A stretch of DNA of 30,777 nt, from contig JACQXP010000090.1 in NCBI GenBank assembly GCA_016208645.1, positions 1 to 30,777 on the forward strand. Reading direction: 5' to 3'. This document shows positions 21,262-30,312 of the stretch, piece after piece. The position numbers and the translations under genes were made by a program. This stretch comes from Candidatus Methylomirabilota bacterium. GTDB taxonomy: Bacteria > Methylomirabilota > Methylomirabilia > Methylomirabilales > 2-02-FULL-66-22. How positions within the stretch are numbered: position 1 is the stretch's first letter; every line of letters starts with the position of its first letter. The notes below the pieces were generated by a model. That model ran no database searches, had not been told where the DNA came from, and worked only from the letters and a program-made list of their open reading frames with translations.

Positions 21262-21290
21262 TTGAAAGGACGGCGCGTAAAGTCTATCCT
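21262..21290 (+). promoter_or_regulatory. candidate promoter of the LCAT-like lipoprotein gene
   Basis: TTGAAA (21262-21267), a 17-base spacer and TATCCT (21285-21290) lie 74 bases upstream of the start codon. Good sigma70-type match. Confidence 0.5.
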
Positions 21291-21364
21291 TGCACCCGTC
21301 GTCGGGCGGACTGGCCCTCCCGTTCCTCTCGAACATGGCACCGCACCGGAAGAGAAGATCACCC

Positions 21365-22717
21365 ATGTCTGCTCCCAGGGCTGGCTGGGGCGCGCGGATC
21401 GTTCTGCTCGTCGTCGCCGTGGCCGGGGCGCTGGCCGCCTGCGGTCAGGAGCCCGGGCGAATCGCCTCGGAACCGCGGCCACCGGCCGCTTCCGACCGGG
21501 TGCCGATCGTCTTCCTCCCCGGGGTCGGCCGCGAGGTCGCCCGCGTGCTCCGCGGCGGTGGCCTCGTCCCCTTCTCGGCCCTGGCCCTGCGGACGGACGC
21601 CGAGGCCATTGCCCACCTGGGCGATCCCCGCTTCCCGGCGGACGGCACGCCGGCGGCGGATGTCCCGGCCAGGCTGGATGGAGCGCTGCGGGAGACGGAC
21701 GTCCGCGGGCTCCAGGGCCTGATTGACCACCTGGTCCGCGAGGAAGGATACGTCCGGGGAGACCCGGACCACCCGCGCGATAAGGATTACCCGGAAAACG
21801 CGGCGACCGACCGGCGGGACACCACGCGCGCGGCCTCGCTCTACGTCCTCTACTACGACTGGCGGCGCGACTTGGCCGAGAGCGCCTGTGTCCTGGCGGA
21901 ACGGATTGCGCGGATCCGGGCCGCCACCGGGGCCCCGCGGGTCCACCTCGTCGCGCACAGCTTCGGTGGGCTGGTTGCCCGGTATTCCCTGCGCTATGGA
22001 GGACGCGATGCGGTGCGCGACCGGGACTGCCCCCTCGGCGATCGGGCACTGGCGGCGGCGGTGAATGCGCCAGGGGCGCCCGGGGTCGGGCGCCTGGTCT
22101 TGCTGGGCGTGCCCCATCGGGGGTCGGCCCTGGCGTTCCGCGCGCTCCTCCAGGACGTCAGCCTCTTCGGCCTGCTGGCCCTGGGATTGCGCGAGGCGGT
22201 ATTCACCATGCCGCTGGCCTGGCAGCTTCTGCCGCAGCCGGAGGCCGACGGGCGCGTCCCCCTTCTCGTCGGGAGCAACGGCGACGAGCGCGTGTCCCTC
22301 TACGCGCTCCGCACCTGGGTCGAGCGGGGCTGGCTGCCCGGCGACGGGCGGGATCCCGAGCGGCTCCGGTTCGCGGAGGCGATGCTCGCCCGCGCCGTCG
22401 CCTTCCAGAAGGCCATGGCCGGCCGCCATCCGGCAGAGGAGGCGGTGCCCCGCCTGATCGTGGGCGCGGAGTGCCGCCCGACCCCGACGCGCGCCATCGT
22501 CACCGAGACCGGCGTAGAGTTCCTGGCCCGCGGCCAGACCGACCATCCGCTCTTCGCCCGCGCCACCGACGCGGGTGACGGGGTGGTCACGGCCGAGAAC
22601 GCCCTGGGTCTGCCGGACTCCCCGACCCTGACCTCTCTCGCCACCTGCGCGGGCCACAACGCCTACCTCGACGATTCGAGCCTCGTGGCACGGATCATGG
22701 AGTTTCTCCTGCGGTAG
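21365..22717 (+). CDS. lipoprotein alpha/beta hydrolase, lecithin:cholesterol acyltransferase (LCAT)-like
   Basis: A 450-residue secreted lipoprotein: signal peptide with lipobox LAAC (Cys26). The alpha/beta-hydrolase core shows VPIVFLPGVG (about 46-55), YYDWRRDL (163-170), nucleophile elbow AHSFGG with Ser199, and candidate Asp405 (GDGVV) and His431 (CAGHN). The DWR motif and VHLVAHSFGGLVAR order match the LCAT/phospholipase acyltransferase family. Likely role is hydrolysis or transfer of acyl chains on lipids at the cell envelope; the substrate is unknown. AGAGAAG about 7 bases upstream supports the ATG at 21365, and a promoter lies at 21262-21290. The gene is alone on its transcript. Confidence 0.85.
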   Translation: MSAPRAGWGARIVLLVVAVAGALAACGQEPGRIASEPRPPAASDRVPIVFLPGVGREVARVLRGGGLVPFSALALRTDAEAIAHLGDPRFPADGTPAADVPARLDGALRETDVRGLQGLIDHLVREEGYVRGDPDHPRDKDYPENAATDRRDTTRAASLYVLYYDWRRDLAESACVLAERIARIRAATGAPRVHLVAHSFGGLVARYSLRYGGRDAVRDRDCPLGDRALAAAVNAPGAPGVGRLVLLGVPHRGSALAFRALLQDVSLFGLLALGLREAVFTMPLAWQLLPQPEADGRVPLLVGSNGDERVSLYALRTWVERGWLPGDGRDPERLRFAEAMLARAVAFQKAMAGRHPAEEAVPRLIVGAECRPTPTRAIVTETGVEFLARGQTDHPLFARATDAGDGVVTAENALGLPDSPTLTSLATCAGHNAYLDDSSLVARIMEFLLR

Positions 22718-22762
22718 AGGGCGAGGTCCCAGACGCACCACATCCCAGACACGCCAGCCCGC

Positions 22763-22791
22763 TTGTTCCTGGGGGCCTTCTGCGCTATGAT
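22763..22791 (+). promoter_or_regulatory. candidate promoter of acnA
   Basis: TTGTTC (22763-22768), a 17-base spacer and TATGAT (22786-22791, five of six to consensus) precede aconitase by 123 bases. Confidence 0.45.
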
Positions 22792-22914
22792 GAAAGCTCA
22801 CCACGTCGGTCGTCTCCGGGAAGTTCCGCGGGGCCGTCACCACAAACCGGCTGGTCGAGCGAGAGCCTGATCTTCTGGTGGGAGCCGTCGCGCTCCAGAG
22901 CATAGGGGGACACC

Positions 22915-25620
22915 ATGAAACCCGACGTTTTCGGCGCCCGCAGCACCCTCACGACCAGCCAGGGCCCGGTCACGGTTTTCCGCCTGCGTGCCCTGGAGAA
23001 GGCCGGCCTGGCCTCGGGCATCGACCGCCTGCCCTTCTCCATCAAGATCCTCCTGGAGGCGGTGCTGCGCTCGGTGGACGGGGAGCTGGTCACCCAGGAC
23101 GACGTCCGGAACCTGGCCCGCTGGCACGCCCCGGCGCCGGCCGACGTGGAGCTTCCGTTCATGCCGGCCCGGGTGATCCTGCAGGACTTCACCGGCGTCC
23201 CGGCCGTGGTGGACCTGGCCTCCATGCGCTCGGCCGTGAAGCGCCTGGGGGGCGACCCGCGGAAGATCAACCCCCTGGTCCCCGTGGATCTGGTGATTGA
23301 CCACTCGGTCCAGGTGGACTTCTTCGGCTCCCCCGACGCGCTGCAGAAGAACGCCGAGATCGAGTTCGGACGGAACCGCGAGCGGTACGAGTTCCTGCGC
23401 TGGGGGCAGAAGGCCTTCGCGAACTTCCGCGTGGTGCCGCCGGCGACGGGCATCGTGCACCAGGTGAACCTGGAGTTCCTGGCCAAGGGGGTCCTGACGC
23501 GGAGGGAGAACGGCGCCACCCTGGCGTTCCCGGACACCCTGGTGGGGACGGACTCGCATACCACGATGATCAACGGCCTGGGGGTGGTGGGCTGGGGCGT
23601 CGGGGGGATCGAGGCCGAGGCCGCCATGCTGGGCCAACCCCTGTACATGGTCATGCCCAAGGTGGTGGGCTTCAAGTTGGTGGGCCGCCTGCGCGAGGGG
23701 GTCACGGCCACGGACCTCGTCCTGACGGTGACCCAGATCCTCCGGAAGAAGGGAGTGGTCGAGAAGATCGTGGAATTCTACGGCCCCGGCCTCAACCAGA
23801 TGAGCCTCCCGGACCGGGCCACCATCGCCAACATGGCCCCGGAGTACGGCGCCACCATGGGGTTCTTCCCCGTGGACGCCGAGACCCTGAGCTACCTGCG
23901 CCGCACGGGCCGCGCGCCCGCCGAGGTGGAGTTGGTGGAGCGCTACACGAAAGAACAGGGCCTCTTCCGCACCGAGGCGACCCCCGACCCGGTCTTCAGC
24001 GAGACGGCCGAGCTGGATCTGTCCACGGTGGAGCCGAGCCTGGCGGGCCCCAAGCGCCCCCACGACCGCGTGCCCCTCAGCCAGATGCAGACGGCCTTCC
24101 GGCAGGCCCTGACCGCGCCGGTCAAGGAGCGAGGCTTCGGCCTGGCCCCCGAGGAGGTCTCGCGGACGGTCCCCCTGGAGGTCCGGGGCGAGAAGGCCAC
24201 CCTCGGCCACGGCGCCGTGGTCATCGCGGCCATCACTAGCTGCACCAACACGTCGAATCCGTCGGTCATGCTGGGGGCCGGGCTCTTGGCCCGGAAGGCG
24301 GCGGAGCGGGGGCTCAAGGTGCCGGCCTCCGTCAAGACCAGCCTGGCCCCGGGGTCCAAGGTGGTGACGGAGTATCTTCGGAAGTCGGGGCTCCTGGAGG
24401 ACCTGGGACGGCTGGGGTTCCACCTGGTGGGCTACGGGTGCACCACCTGCATCGGCAACAGCGGGCCCATCCCGGAGCCCGTGGCCAAGGCGGTGACCGA
24501 GGGGAAGCTGGTGGTCGCGGCCGTCCTCTCGGGGAACCGGAACTTCGAGGGACGGATCCATCCCCACGTCAAGGCCAACTACCTGGCCTCGCCGCCGCTG
24601 GTCGTGGCCTACGCCCTGGCGGGGACCACGGACGTGGACCTCACCAAGGACCCCATCGGCAAGGACGCCCAGGGACGGCCCGTGATGCTGGCGGACATCT
24701 GGCCGAGCCGGAAAGAGGTGCAGGACCTCGAGGAGACCATCGGCCCCGAGATGTTCGCCGCCTGTTACGGCAACGCCTTCGAGGGGAACCCAACCTGGAA
24801 CGCCATCCAGGGCGTCATGGGAGACCTCTACGAGTGGAAGGAGGAATCCACCTACATCCAGGAACCGCCCTTCTTCCAGGGGCTGGGCCTGGAGCCGCCG
24901 CCGCTCACCGACATCCGGGGGGCCCGGGTGCTGGCGATCCTCGGCGACTCGATCACTACGGACCACATCTCCCCGGCCGGGGACATCGCCGAGAACGGCC
25001 CGGCGGGCCGCTACCTCAAGTCCCGGGGCGTCGAGAAGCGGGACTTCAACTCGTACGGGTCGCGCCGCGGGAACGACCGGGTGATGGTCTGCGGGACCTT
25101 CGCCAACATCCGCCTCAAGAACCTCATGGTCCCCGGCGTGGAGGGAGGCGTCACGATCCACGTCCCCTCCGGCGAGCGCATGGACATCTATGACGCCGCC
25201 GAGCGCTACCGGGCCGAGGGGACGCCGCTGGTGGTCATCGCCGGGAAAGAGTACGGCGGCGGCTCCTCGCGCGACTGGGCCGCCAAGGGCCCGCTGCTCC
25301 TGGGGGTGCGGGCCGCGATCGTCGAGAGCTTCGAGCGCATCCACCGGAGCAACCTGGTCGGCATGGGCGTGCTTCCCCTGCAATTCACGGCGGGCCAGAA
25401 CGCCGAGTCCCTGGGACTGGCCGGGAAAGAGCGGCTGACCATCACGGGGATCAGCGGAAACATCACGCCCCGCCAGGATGTCACCGTCGAGGTGGAGCGG
25501 CCGGACGGCAGCAAGACCTCCTTCGTCGCCACCGCCCGGCTCGACACCCCGGTGGAGATCAACTACTACCGGAACGGCGGGATCCTGCAGACCGTCCTGC
25601 GCAAGATGCTGAAGGGATGA
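22915..25620 (+). CDS. acnA: aconitate hydratase A
   Basis: The 901-residue AcnA-type aconitase interconverts citrate and isocitrate in the TCA cycle. The [4Fe-4S] ligands are Cys443 (ITSCTNTSN), Cys509 and Cys512 (GYGCTTCIGNSGP). Substrate-site features FPDTLVGTDSHTTMINGLGV (205-224), the swivel domain SYGSRRGND and KEYGGGSSRDWAAKGP are all intact. Length and domain order match AcnA/IRP1 rather than AcnB. GGGGGA 5 bases upstream supports the ATG at 22915. MetF follows 88 bases downstream on the same strand. Confidence 0.97.
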   Translation: MKPDVFGARSTLTTSQGPVTVFRLRALEKAGLASGIDRLPFSIKILLEAVLRSVDGELVTQDDVRNLARWHAPAPADVELPFMPARVILQDFTGVPAVVDLASMRSAVKRLGGDPRKINPLVPVDLVIDHSVQVDFFGSPDALQKNAEIEFGRNRERYEFLRWGQKAFANFRVVPPATGIVHQVNLEFLAKGVLTRRENGATLAFPDTLVGTDSHTTMINGLGVVGWGVGGIEAEAAMLGQPLYMVMPKVVGFKLVGRLREGVTATDLVLTVTQILRKKGVVEKIVEFYGPGLNQMSLPDRATIANMAPEYGATMGFFPVDAETLSYLRRTGRAPAEVELVERYTKEQGLFRTEATPDPVFSETAELDLSTVEPSLAGPKRPHDRVPLSQMQTAFRQALTAPVKERGFGLAPEEVSRTVPLEVRGEKATLGHGAVVIAAITSCTNTSNPSVMLGAGLLARKAAERGLKVPASVKTSLAPGSKVVTEYLRKSGLLEDLGRLGFHLVGYGCTTCIGNSGPIPEPVAKAVTEGKLVVAAVLSGNRNFEGRIHPHVKANYLASPPLVVAYALAGTTDVDLTKDPIGKDAQGRPVMLADIWPSRKEVQDLEETIGPEMFAACYGNAFEGNPTWNAIQGVMGDLYEWKEESTYIQEPPFFQGLGLEPPPLTDIRGARVLAILGDSITTDHISPAGDIAENGPAGRYLKSRGVEKRDFNSYGSRRGNDRVMVCGTFANIRLKNLMVPGVEGGVTIHVPSGERMDIYDAAERYRAEGTPLVVIAGKEYGGGSSRDWAAKGPLLLGVRAAIVESFERIHRSNLVGMGVLPLQFTAGQNAESLGLAGKERLTITGISGNITPRQDVTVEVERPDGSKTSFVATARLDTPVEINYYRNGGILQTVLRKMLKG

Positions 25621-25708
25621 CGGCGGGTTCACGGCCCGCGCGAAGCGCGTGCCTGGCCTCGCCTTCCGGAGGAGGTGGCTTGAGCCTCATGACCCTGCGA
25701 TCCCGGCG

Positions 25709-26599
25709 ATGAAGTTTCGCGACGCCTACGGCAGCGGAAAGTTCGGGCTGTCCTTCGAGATCTTCCCCCCCAAGACGCCGGCCGGTGAGGGTGCGCTGTT
25801 CGAGGCCATCGAAACCTTGATGGCCTTCCGGCCCTCGCTCGTCACGTGCACCTACGGCGCGGGCGGCTCCACCCGGGAAAAGACCCTGGAGCTGACCGTG
25901 GCCATCCGCGAGCGGTTCGGCGTCAACACCGCAGCCCACCTCACCTGCGTCGGGTCCTCCTACGAGGCCCTGCGGACCTGGCTCGCCATGGCCGCCGGCC
26001 GGCACGTCGAGAACATCGTCGCATTGCGCGGCGACCCTCCGCGGGGGGAGTCGCGGTTCATTCCCGCGGATGGGGGGCCGGCGCACGCCGACGAGCTGGT
26101 GGCCTTCATCCGCCGCGAGTTCCCCCAGTTCGGCGTGGGCGTCGCGGGCTATCCGGAGACCCACCAGGAGGCCGTCACTCCCGAGGCGGACCTGGCCCAC
26201 CTGAAGCGCAAGGTCGAGGCCGGGGCCGACGTGGTGATCACGCAGCTCTTCTACGACAACCGGGACTTCTTCGCCTTCCGCCGCCGGTACGAGGAGGCGG
26301 GGATCCGGGTCCCCCTGGTTCCCGGCATCCTGCCGATCATCAACTTCGCCCAGGTCCAGCGCATCACGACCCTGTGTGGGGCGAAGCTGCCGCCGGCCCT
26401 GGTGGCCCAACTGGAGGGCAGGCGGGATGATGCGGAGGCGGAGCTGGAGATCGGGGTCGCCCACGCCATCCGCCAGTGCCAGGAACTGCTCGACGCCGGC
26501 GTGCCCGGCCTGCACTTCTACGTCCTGAACAAGGCGACCGCCCCCGCCCGGATCCTGGGGGCGCTCGACCTGTCGGCTCATGTGGCCCCGGGGGCGTAG
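25709..26599 (+). CDS. metF: methylenetetrahydrofolate reductase
   Basis: A 296-residue FAD-dependent MetF reducing 5,10-methylene-THF to 5-methyl-THF for methionine synthesis. Typical motifs are SFEIFPPKT (near residue 15), CTYGAGGSTREKT, AHLTCVG, ALRGDPP, ITQLFYDN and VPGILPI, covering the whole TIM barrel. The ATG at 25709 begins immediately before the conserved start and overlaps the TGA of a 10-codon mini-frame that has a very strong ribosome binding site (GGAGGAGG, 25668-25675); translation is probably coupled. It lies 88 bases after acnA and ends 46 bases before the YqgE gene. Confidence 0.94.
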   Translation: MKFRDAYGSGKFGLSFEIFPPKTPAGEGALFEAIETLMAFRPSLVTCTYGAGGSTREKTLELTVAIRERFGVNTAAHLTCVGSSYEALRTWLAMAAGRHVENIVALRGDPPRGESRFIPADGGPAHADELVAFIRREFPQFGVGVAGYPETHQEAVTPEADLAHLKRKVEAGADVVITQLFYDNRDFFAFRRRYEEAGIRVPLVPGILPIINFAQVQRITTLCGAKLPPALVAQLEGRRDDAEAELEIGVAHAIRQCQELLDAGVPGLHFYVLNKATAPARILGALDLSAHVAPGA

Positions 26600-26645
26600 T
26601 CGGCCTCTGACCCGCACCGCGCGAACCCTCCGGGGGCTCCGTGCC

Positions 26646-27239
26646 GTGAGATCCATCGCCCTCGCCGCCCTCCTGACCCTGGGGGCAGTCGTCACGGCCG
26701 CCGCCCCCCCGAGGGTCGGCGATCTCACTGGTCAGCTTCTGGTGGCGACGGATGAGCTGCGCGACCCGCGATTCGTCCGCACCGTCGTGTATATGGTGCG
26801 GCACGACGCGGGCGGCGCCATGGGTCTCGTCGTGAACCGGCCGCTCGGCCAAGTCCCCCTCGCGGTGCTACTGGAGCGGCTCGGGATGGAGGGGAAGGCA
26901 GTGGGCGGGGAGATGCGCGTGCACTACGGCGGCCCGGTCGAGGCGGGGCGGGGATTCGTGCTGCACACGAGCGATTACGTGACCGAGGGCACCCAGGTCG
27001 TCCACGACGGGATCGCCATCACGGCGCAACCCGAGATCTTCCGCGCCATCGGCGCCGGGGCCGGCCCGCGCCGAACCCTGTTTGCCCTCGGCTATGCCGG
27101 CTGGGCGCCCGGCCAGCTCGAGGCGGAGATAAGGGCCGGCGCCTGGATCACCGTCCCGGCGGACGAGGGGCTGATGTTCGATGAACACTTCGAGAAGAAA
27201 TGGAACCGCGCCATGGCCCGGCGGAGGTTCGATCTCTAA
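26646..27239 (+). CDS. yqgE: YqgE/AlgH (DUF179) family protein with signal peptide
   Basis: From the GTG at 26646 the protein has 197 residues. Residues 1-20 (RSIALAALLTLGAVVTAAA) look like a Sec signal peptide, followed by the DUF179 domain: LTGQLLVATDELRDPRFVRTVVYM, GAMGLVVNRPLG (58-69) and HYGGPVE with ALGYAGWAPGQLEAEI. Most YqgE proteins are cytoplasmic and lack a signal. An ATG at 26580 would overlap metF and add 22 Arg-rich residues before the hydrophobic stretch. The role of the family is unsettled. It is the last gene of the acnA-metF run. Confidence 0.85.
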   Translation: MRSIALAALLTLGAVVTAAAPPRVGDLTGQLLVATDELRDPRFVRTVVYMVRHDAGGAMGLVVNRPLGQVPLAVLLERLGMEGKAVGGEMRVHYGGPVEAGRGFVLHTSDYVTEGTQVVHDGIAITAQPEIFRAIGAGAGPRRTLFALGYAGWAPGQLEAEIRAGAWITVPADEGLMFDEHFEKKWNRAMARRRFDL

Positions 27240-27339
27240 GAGTCACCCGCCATCTCTTTCCCCTGCTCCGCAGGCTGCCCGGATCCCCGGGTGAGCGACC
27301 TGGCGCGTACCGCCCCTGTGGGCCCTCTCGAGTTGGCCA

Positions 27340-27369
27340 CCCCACAAAGAACCTGCATCAGATGTGGGG
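27340..27369. terminator. small hairpin between convergent yqgE and ABC ATPase genes
   Basis: CCCCACA (27340-27346) pairs with TGTGGGG (27363-27369) around 16 bases. No T tract is present, so its role as a terminator is tentative. Nothing else is seen in 27240-27413. Confidence 0.3.
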
Positions 27370-27413
27370 GAGAACCGCGAGCTGAGCGGGGGGTGACGGA
27401 CCTGCGATTGGGG

Positions 27414-28205
27414 TCATGCTTTGAACTGGGTCGCCTTGATCGCCTCCTCCCGGATGAGCCTGAGGGCCTGCTTCTTGAGGGTCAGGAAGGTCTCCGTCGC
27501 CTTGACCTCGTAGCTCCTGGGTCGTTCCAGGGGGATGGGGATCTCCGCCTTGACCCGTCCGGGCCGGGCGGTCATGACGAAGACCCGATCCGACAGGAAG
27601 ATGGCCTCCTCCACATCGTGGGTCACGAAGAGAATCGTCTTGTGCAGCTCTTCCCACACCTGGGTGAGGAGTTCCTGCATGAGCGCCCGCGTCTGGGCGT
27701 CCAGGGCCCCGAAGGGTTCATCCAGGAGCAGGACGGCGGGGTTATTGGCCAGGGCCCGCGCGATGGCCACCCGCTGCTTCATCCCGCCGGACAGGGCCTT
27801 CGGGTAGGTCTCTTCAAACCCCCGCAGGCCAACTCTCTCCACGAACTCCCGGGCGATCTGCTCCTGGGTCGCCCTGGGCATGCCGCAGATTTCGAGGCCG
27901 AATTGAATGTTCTCCTTCACGGTGAGCCATGGGAACAGGGTGTAGCTCTGAAAGACCATCCCCCGATCCTGGCCCGGGCCGCCGATCACCTTCCCGTCGA
28001 GCCTGACGACGCCCCGGGTGGGCTTGAGCAGCCCCGCCACGATCCGCAAGAGCGTACTTTTCCCGCACCCCGACGGACCCAGGATGGTGGCAAACTCGTT
28101 GTTCCGGATCTCCAGGGAGATCTCGTCAATGGCCCGGACCTCGCGGCCGTCGGAGGTGTAGGCCTTAGACACCTTCTGGATGGAAAGCTTGACCGCTTCG
28201 TCCAC
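27414..28205 (-). CDS. ABC transporter ATPase, NitT/TauT (SsuB/TauB/NrtD) family
   Basis: A 263-residue ATP-binding subunit. Walker A GPSGCGKST (43-51), Q-loop Gln86, signature LSGGMKQR (138-145), Walker B LLLDEP (159-164), D-loop GALD and switch His196 (FVTHDVEEA) are all intact. The AIFLSDRVFVMTARPGRV segment is characteristic of the nitrate/sulfonate/taurine importers. The GTG at 28205 follows the permease stop by 4 bases with TGGAG upstream; longer starts would run back into the permease gene. It energises uptake by the permease and binding protein encoded just upstream on the minus strand. Confidence 0.93.
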   Translation of the reverse strand: MDEAVKLSIQKVSKAYTSDGREVRAIDEISLEIRNNEFATILGPSGCGKSTLLRIVAGLLKPTRGVVRLDGKVIGGPGQDRGMVFQSYTLFPWLTVKENIQFGLEICGMPRATQEQIAREFVERVGLRGFEETYPKALSGGMKQRVAIARALANNPAVLLLDEPFGALDAQTRALMQELLTQVWEELHKTILFVTHDVEEAIFLSDRVFVMTARPGRVKAEIPIPLERPRSYEVKATETFLTLKKQALRLIREEAIKATQFKA

Positions 28206-28209
28206 CGGC

Positions 28210-29046
28210 TCACTCCACCCAGGGGAACAACTTCTGATGCACCCATTTGAAGAGGTAGTCCGTGATGAGACCCAGGGTGCCAATCGTGAGGATCCCGAAG
28301 ATGATGCTGCCGGTACGCAGCATCCGCTGCGCGCTGATGATCATGTAGCCGATCCCCGAGGCGGAGGCCACGAGTTCCGCCACGATGATGTAGGTCCACG
28401 CCCAGCCGACGATGATCCTCAGGGTATCCAGGATTCCCGGAAGGCTCGCCGGGAGCAGGACCTTCCGGATGACCTGGTACCGCCTCGCCCCCAGGGTATA
28501 GGCGGTCTCCAGCATCTCTGTGCGCACGTTCTTCGCCACGACCGCGACCATCAGGACCAGTTGAAAGAAGCTGCCGACGAAGATGATGGCAATCTTTTCG
28601 ATATCGCCGATCCCCAGCCAGAGGATGAACAGGGGGATGAAGGCCGAGGCGGGCATATAGCGGACGAAGCCTACGACCGGCTCGATCAGCGCCTCGGCGA
28701 CCTTGAAGGTCCCCATGACTAATCCGAGGGGGACCCCGATCACGGCCGCTGCCAGGAAGCCCGTCATCACGCGATACACGCTGTTCAGGATATCGGCGGT
28801 GAACCCAAACTCGAGAAACAGGTCAACGCCCGCGCCGAAGACCCTTCCTGGTGACGGAAGAAACAGGGGGTCAATGAAGCCACCGTACGTGAGGAGGGAC
28901 CAGATGGCGAGCGAGAGGCCGAAACTGCTGAGGGTCAGGCTGACGTAGAGGCTCTTGGGGATAGGATCCCTGGGACTCAAGAAGTCCCGGAGTCCGTGGG
29001 GAGCGACCTCGGGTTGCTCTTCCTGTCGTTCATCTGGGACGCGCAT
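28210..29046 (-). CDS. ABC transporter permease, NitT/TauT (SsuC/TauC) family
   Basis: A 278-residue inner-membrane permease with about six transmembrane helices. After a hydrophilic 30-residue N terminus come LSSFGLSLAIWSLL, FLPSPGRVFGAG, and the cytoplasmic EAA loop ETAYTLGARRYQVIRKVLLPASLPGI that docks the ATPase. The FVRYMPASAFIPLFILWLGIG block is typical of this family. No good ribosome binding site precedes the ATG at 29046. A 190-base gap with a stable hairpin separates it from the binding-protein gene; the ATPase gene follows at 4 bases. Confidence 0.92.
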   Translation of the reverse strand: MRVPDERQEEQPEVAPHGLRDFLSPRDPIPKSLYVSLTLSSFGLSLAIWSLLTYGGFIDPLFLPSPGRVFGAGVDLFLEFGFTADILNSVYRVMTGFLAAAVIGVPLGLVMGTFKVAEALIEPVVGFVRYMPASAFIPLFILWLGIGDIEKIAIIFVGSFFQLVLMVAVVAKNVRTEMLETAYTLGARRYQVIRKVLLPASLPGILDTLRIIVGWAWTYIIVAELVASASGIGYMIISAQRMLRTGSIIFGILTIGTLGLITDYLFKWVHQKLFPWVE

Positions 29047-29121
29047 CGCCGCTCAGGGGAGGTGCCGGCACCGCGGGTTCAGGGCCGCCACCGGAGACCG
29101 CGCTCCCTCCGGGTGGAGCCA

Positions 29122-29195
29122 GGGGGCTGCCGGCACGGACGATCACCGCGAGGGGAGAATCCCGTCGAGGCGTGCTGTTCGCGCCGGCAGCCCCC
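29122..29195. repeat. 13-bp inverted repeat between binding-protein and permease genes
   Basis: GGGGGCTGCCGGC (29122-29134) and GCCGGCAGCCCCC (29183-29195) pair perfectly with a 48-base loop. On the minus-strand transcript it lies after the binding-protein stop and before the permease, a position where processed mRNAs are often protected. It may lower permease/ATPase expression relative to the binding protein. Confidence 0.55.
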
Positions 29196-29236
29196 CAAAT
29201 CCGGGACGGCCGGAAGGGCCGGGAAGGCCTCCTGGG

Positions 29237-30202
29237 TTACAGGAAGGAGCCGTCAATCACATCGGCGGCCTTCGGCTTCGTCTTGATCAGCTTGAAGTCA
29301 AACCAGAGATCCGCGGCCCGCTGGGTGACGCTGTAGAGCAGGCCCGGCTTCTGGGAGGTTCCGAAGTACTCCCGGTTCTCCTTCTCACCATAGAACCTGA
29401 CGCCGGTCTTCTCCTTGGTGAACTCCTCGGGCTTCTGGCCGGTGAATTTGGCCATGATGGGATCGGCCTCTTTCGGGTTGTCGGCCGCGAACTTCACGGC
29501 CTCATTCCACGCGGCCACGATCTTCTTCACGTCAGCCCCCCGCTTCTTCAGGAACTCCGGCTTGAAGGCCAGGGAGTCCACGATGATCCCCGGGGTCTTA
29601 TCGCTGGAGAGCAGGACATGGCCAAAGGGGGTCTCCTTGGCCCGCGAAAGCCAAGGCTCCCAGGTGACGGCGGCATCCACCTTGCCCGCAACAAAGGCCG
29701 CGCCCGCATCCCCCGCCTTCATGTCGATCGCCTTGAGATCGGACAGCTTCATCCCGTTCTGGGCCAGGACGTAGTTGAGCCAGAAATAGCTCGCCCCGGC
29801 GCCAAGCTGGGCGGCCACCGTCTTCCCCTTCAGGTCCTTGATGGTCTTGATCTCCTTCTTTGCCACCATGCCGTCACCGCCATGGGAGTCATCCAGCGCC
29901 AGCACCTGCTTCACAGGGATGGGGTTCTCCGCGGCGGCCGTCATCACGTGGGTGTCCACCGTGGTCGCCATTCCCTGGATCTTGTCGGCGGCAAAGGCCG
30001 CCCGCCTGTCGGCCGGGCTTTCGATCACCACGACCTCCACCTCGATGCCCCGCTTCTGAAAGAAGCCCTTCTCCTTTGCCAGGTACAAGGGGGCATATCC
30101 AAGCCAGGTTGACATCCCCAACTTGATGGGCTCGGCCCCGAACGCGGAGCCTCCGATGAGAACCACGACTGCCATCATTCCGACAATCCAACTCCTTTTC
30201 AT
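29237..30202 (-). CDS. ABC transporter substrate-binding protein, NMT1/SsuA-like
   Basis: A 321-residue periplasmic protein with a Sec signal peptide (MKRSWIVGMMAVVVLIGG, cleavage after AFG or AFGA). The mature N terminus IKLGMSTWLGYAPLYLAKEKGFFQKRGIEVEVV is the NMT1/SsuA/NrtA signature. Other family features are FAADKIQGMATTVDTH and AAFVAGKVDAAVTWEPW. The ligand (taurine, alkyl sulfonate, nitrate, a pyrimidine precursor or another small anion) cannot be told; no sulfonate or nitrate catabolic gene is next to it. GGAGGGAGG upstream fixes the start at 30202. The promoter is at 30285-30312. First gene of the three-gene minus-strand importer. Confidence 0.92.
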   Translation of the reverse strand: MKRSWIVGMMAVVVLIGGSAFGAEPIKLGMSTWLGYAPLYLAKEKGFFQKRGIEVEVVVIESPADRRAAFAADKIQGMATTVDTHVMTAAAENPIPVKQVLALDDSHGGDGMVAKKEIKTIKDLKGKTVAAQLGAGASYFWLNYVLAQNGMKLSDLKAIDMKAGDAGAAFVAGKVDAAVTWEPWLSRAKETPFGHVLLSSDKTPGIIVDSLAFKPEFLKKRGADVKKIVAAWNEAVKFAADNPKEADPIMAKFTGQKPEEFTKEKTGVRFYGEKENREYFGTSQKPGLLYSVTQRAADLWFDFKLIKTKPKAADVIDGSFL

Positions 30203-30284
30203 GCCCGTCCTCCCTCCTCCTGTGAGTTGTGGCGACCCGGGAGACTTTTCTGAATCTCTGGAAAGAGACCGCGAAGGTGGGCGG

Positions 30285-30312
30285 ATGGTATCACCATCGA
30301 AAGGGCTGTCAA
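30285..30312 (-). promoter_or_regulatory. promoter of the ABC importer operon
   Basis: On the minus strand a perfect TTGACA (30307-30312) and TACCAT (30285-30290), spaced by 16 bases, lie 82 bases upstream of the binding-protein start. Confidence 0.55.

Noticed and set aside
22837..25632. 931-codon minus-strand open frame
   Set aside because: It is antisense to aconitase, whose motifs are all intact; long antisense frames are expected opposite GC-rich genes. Its composition (Arg, Gly, His rich) is not protein-like.
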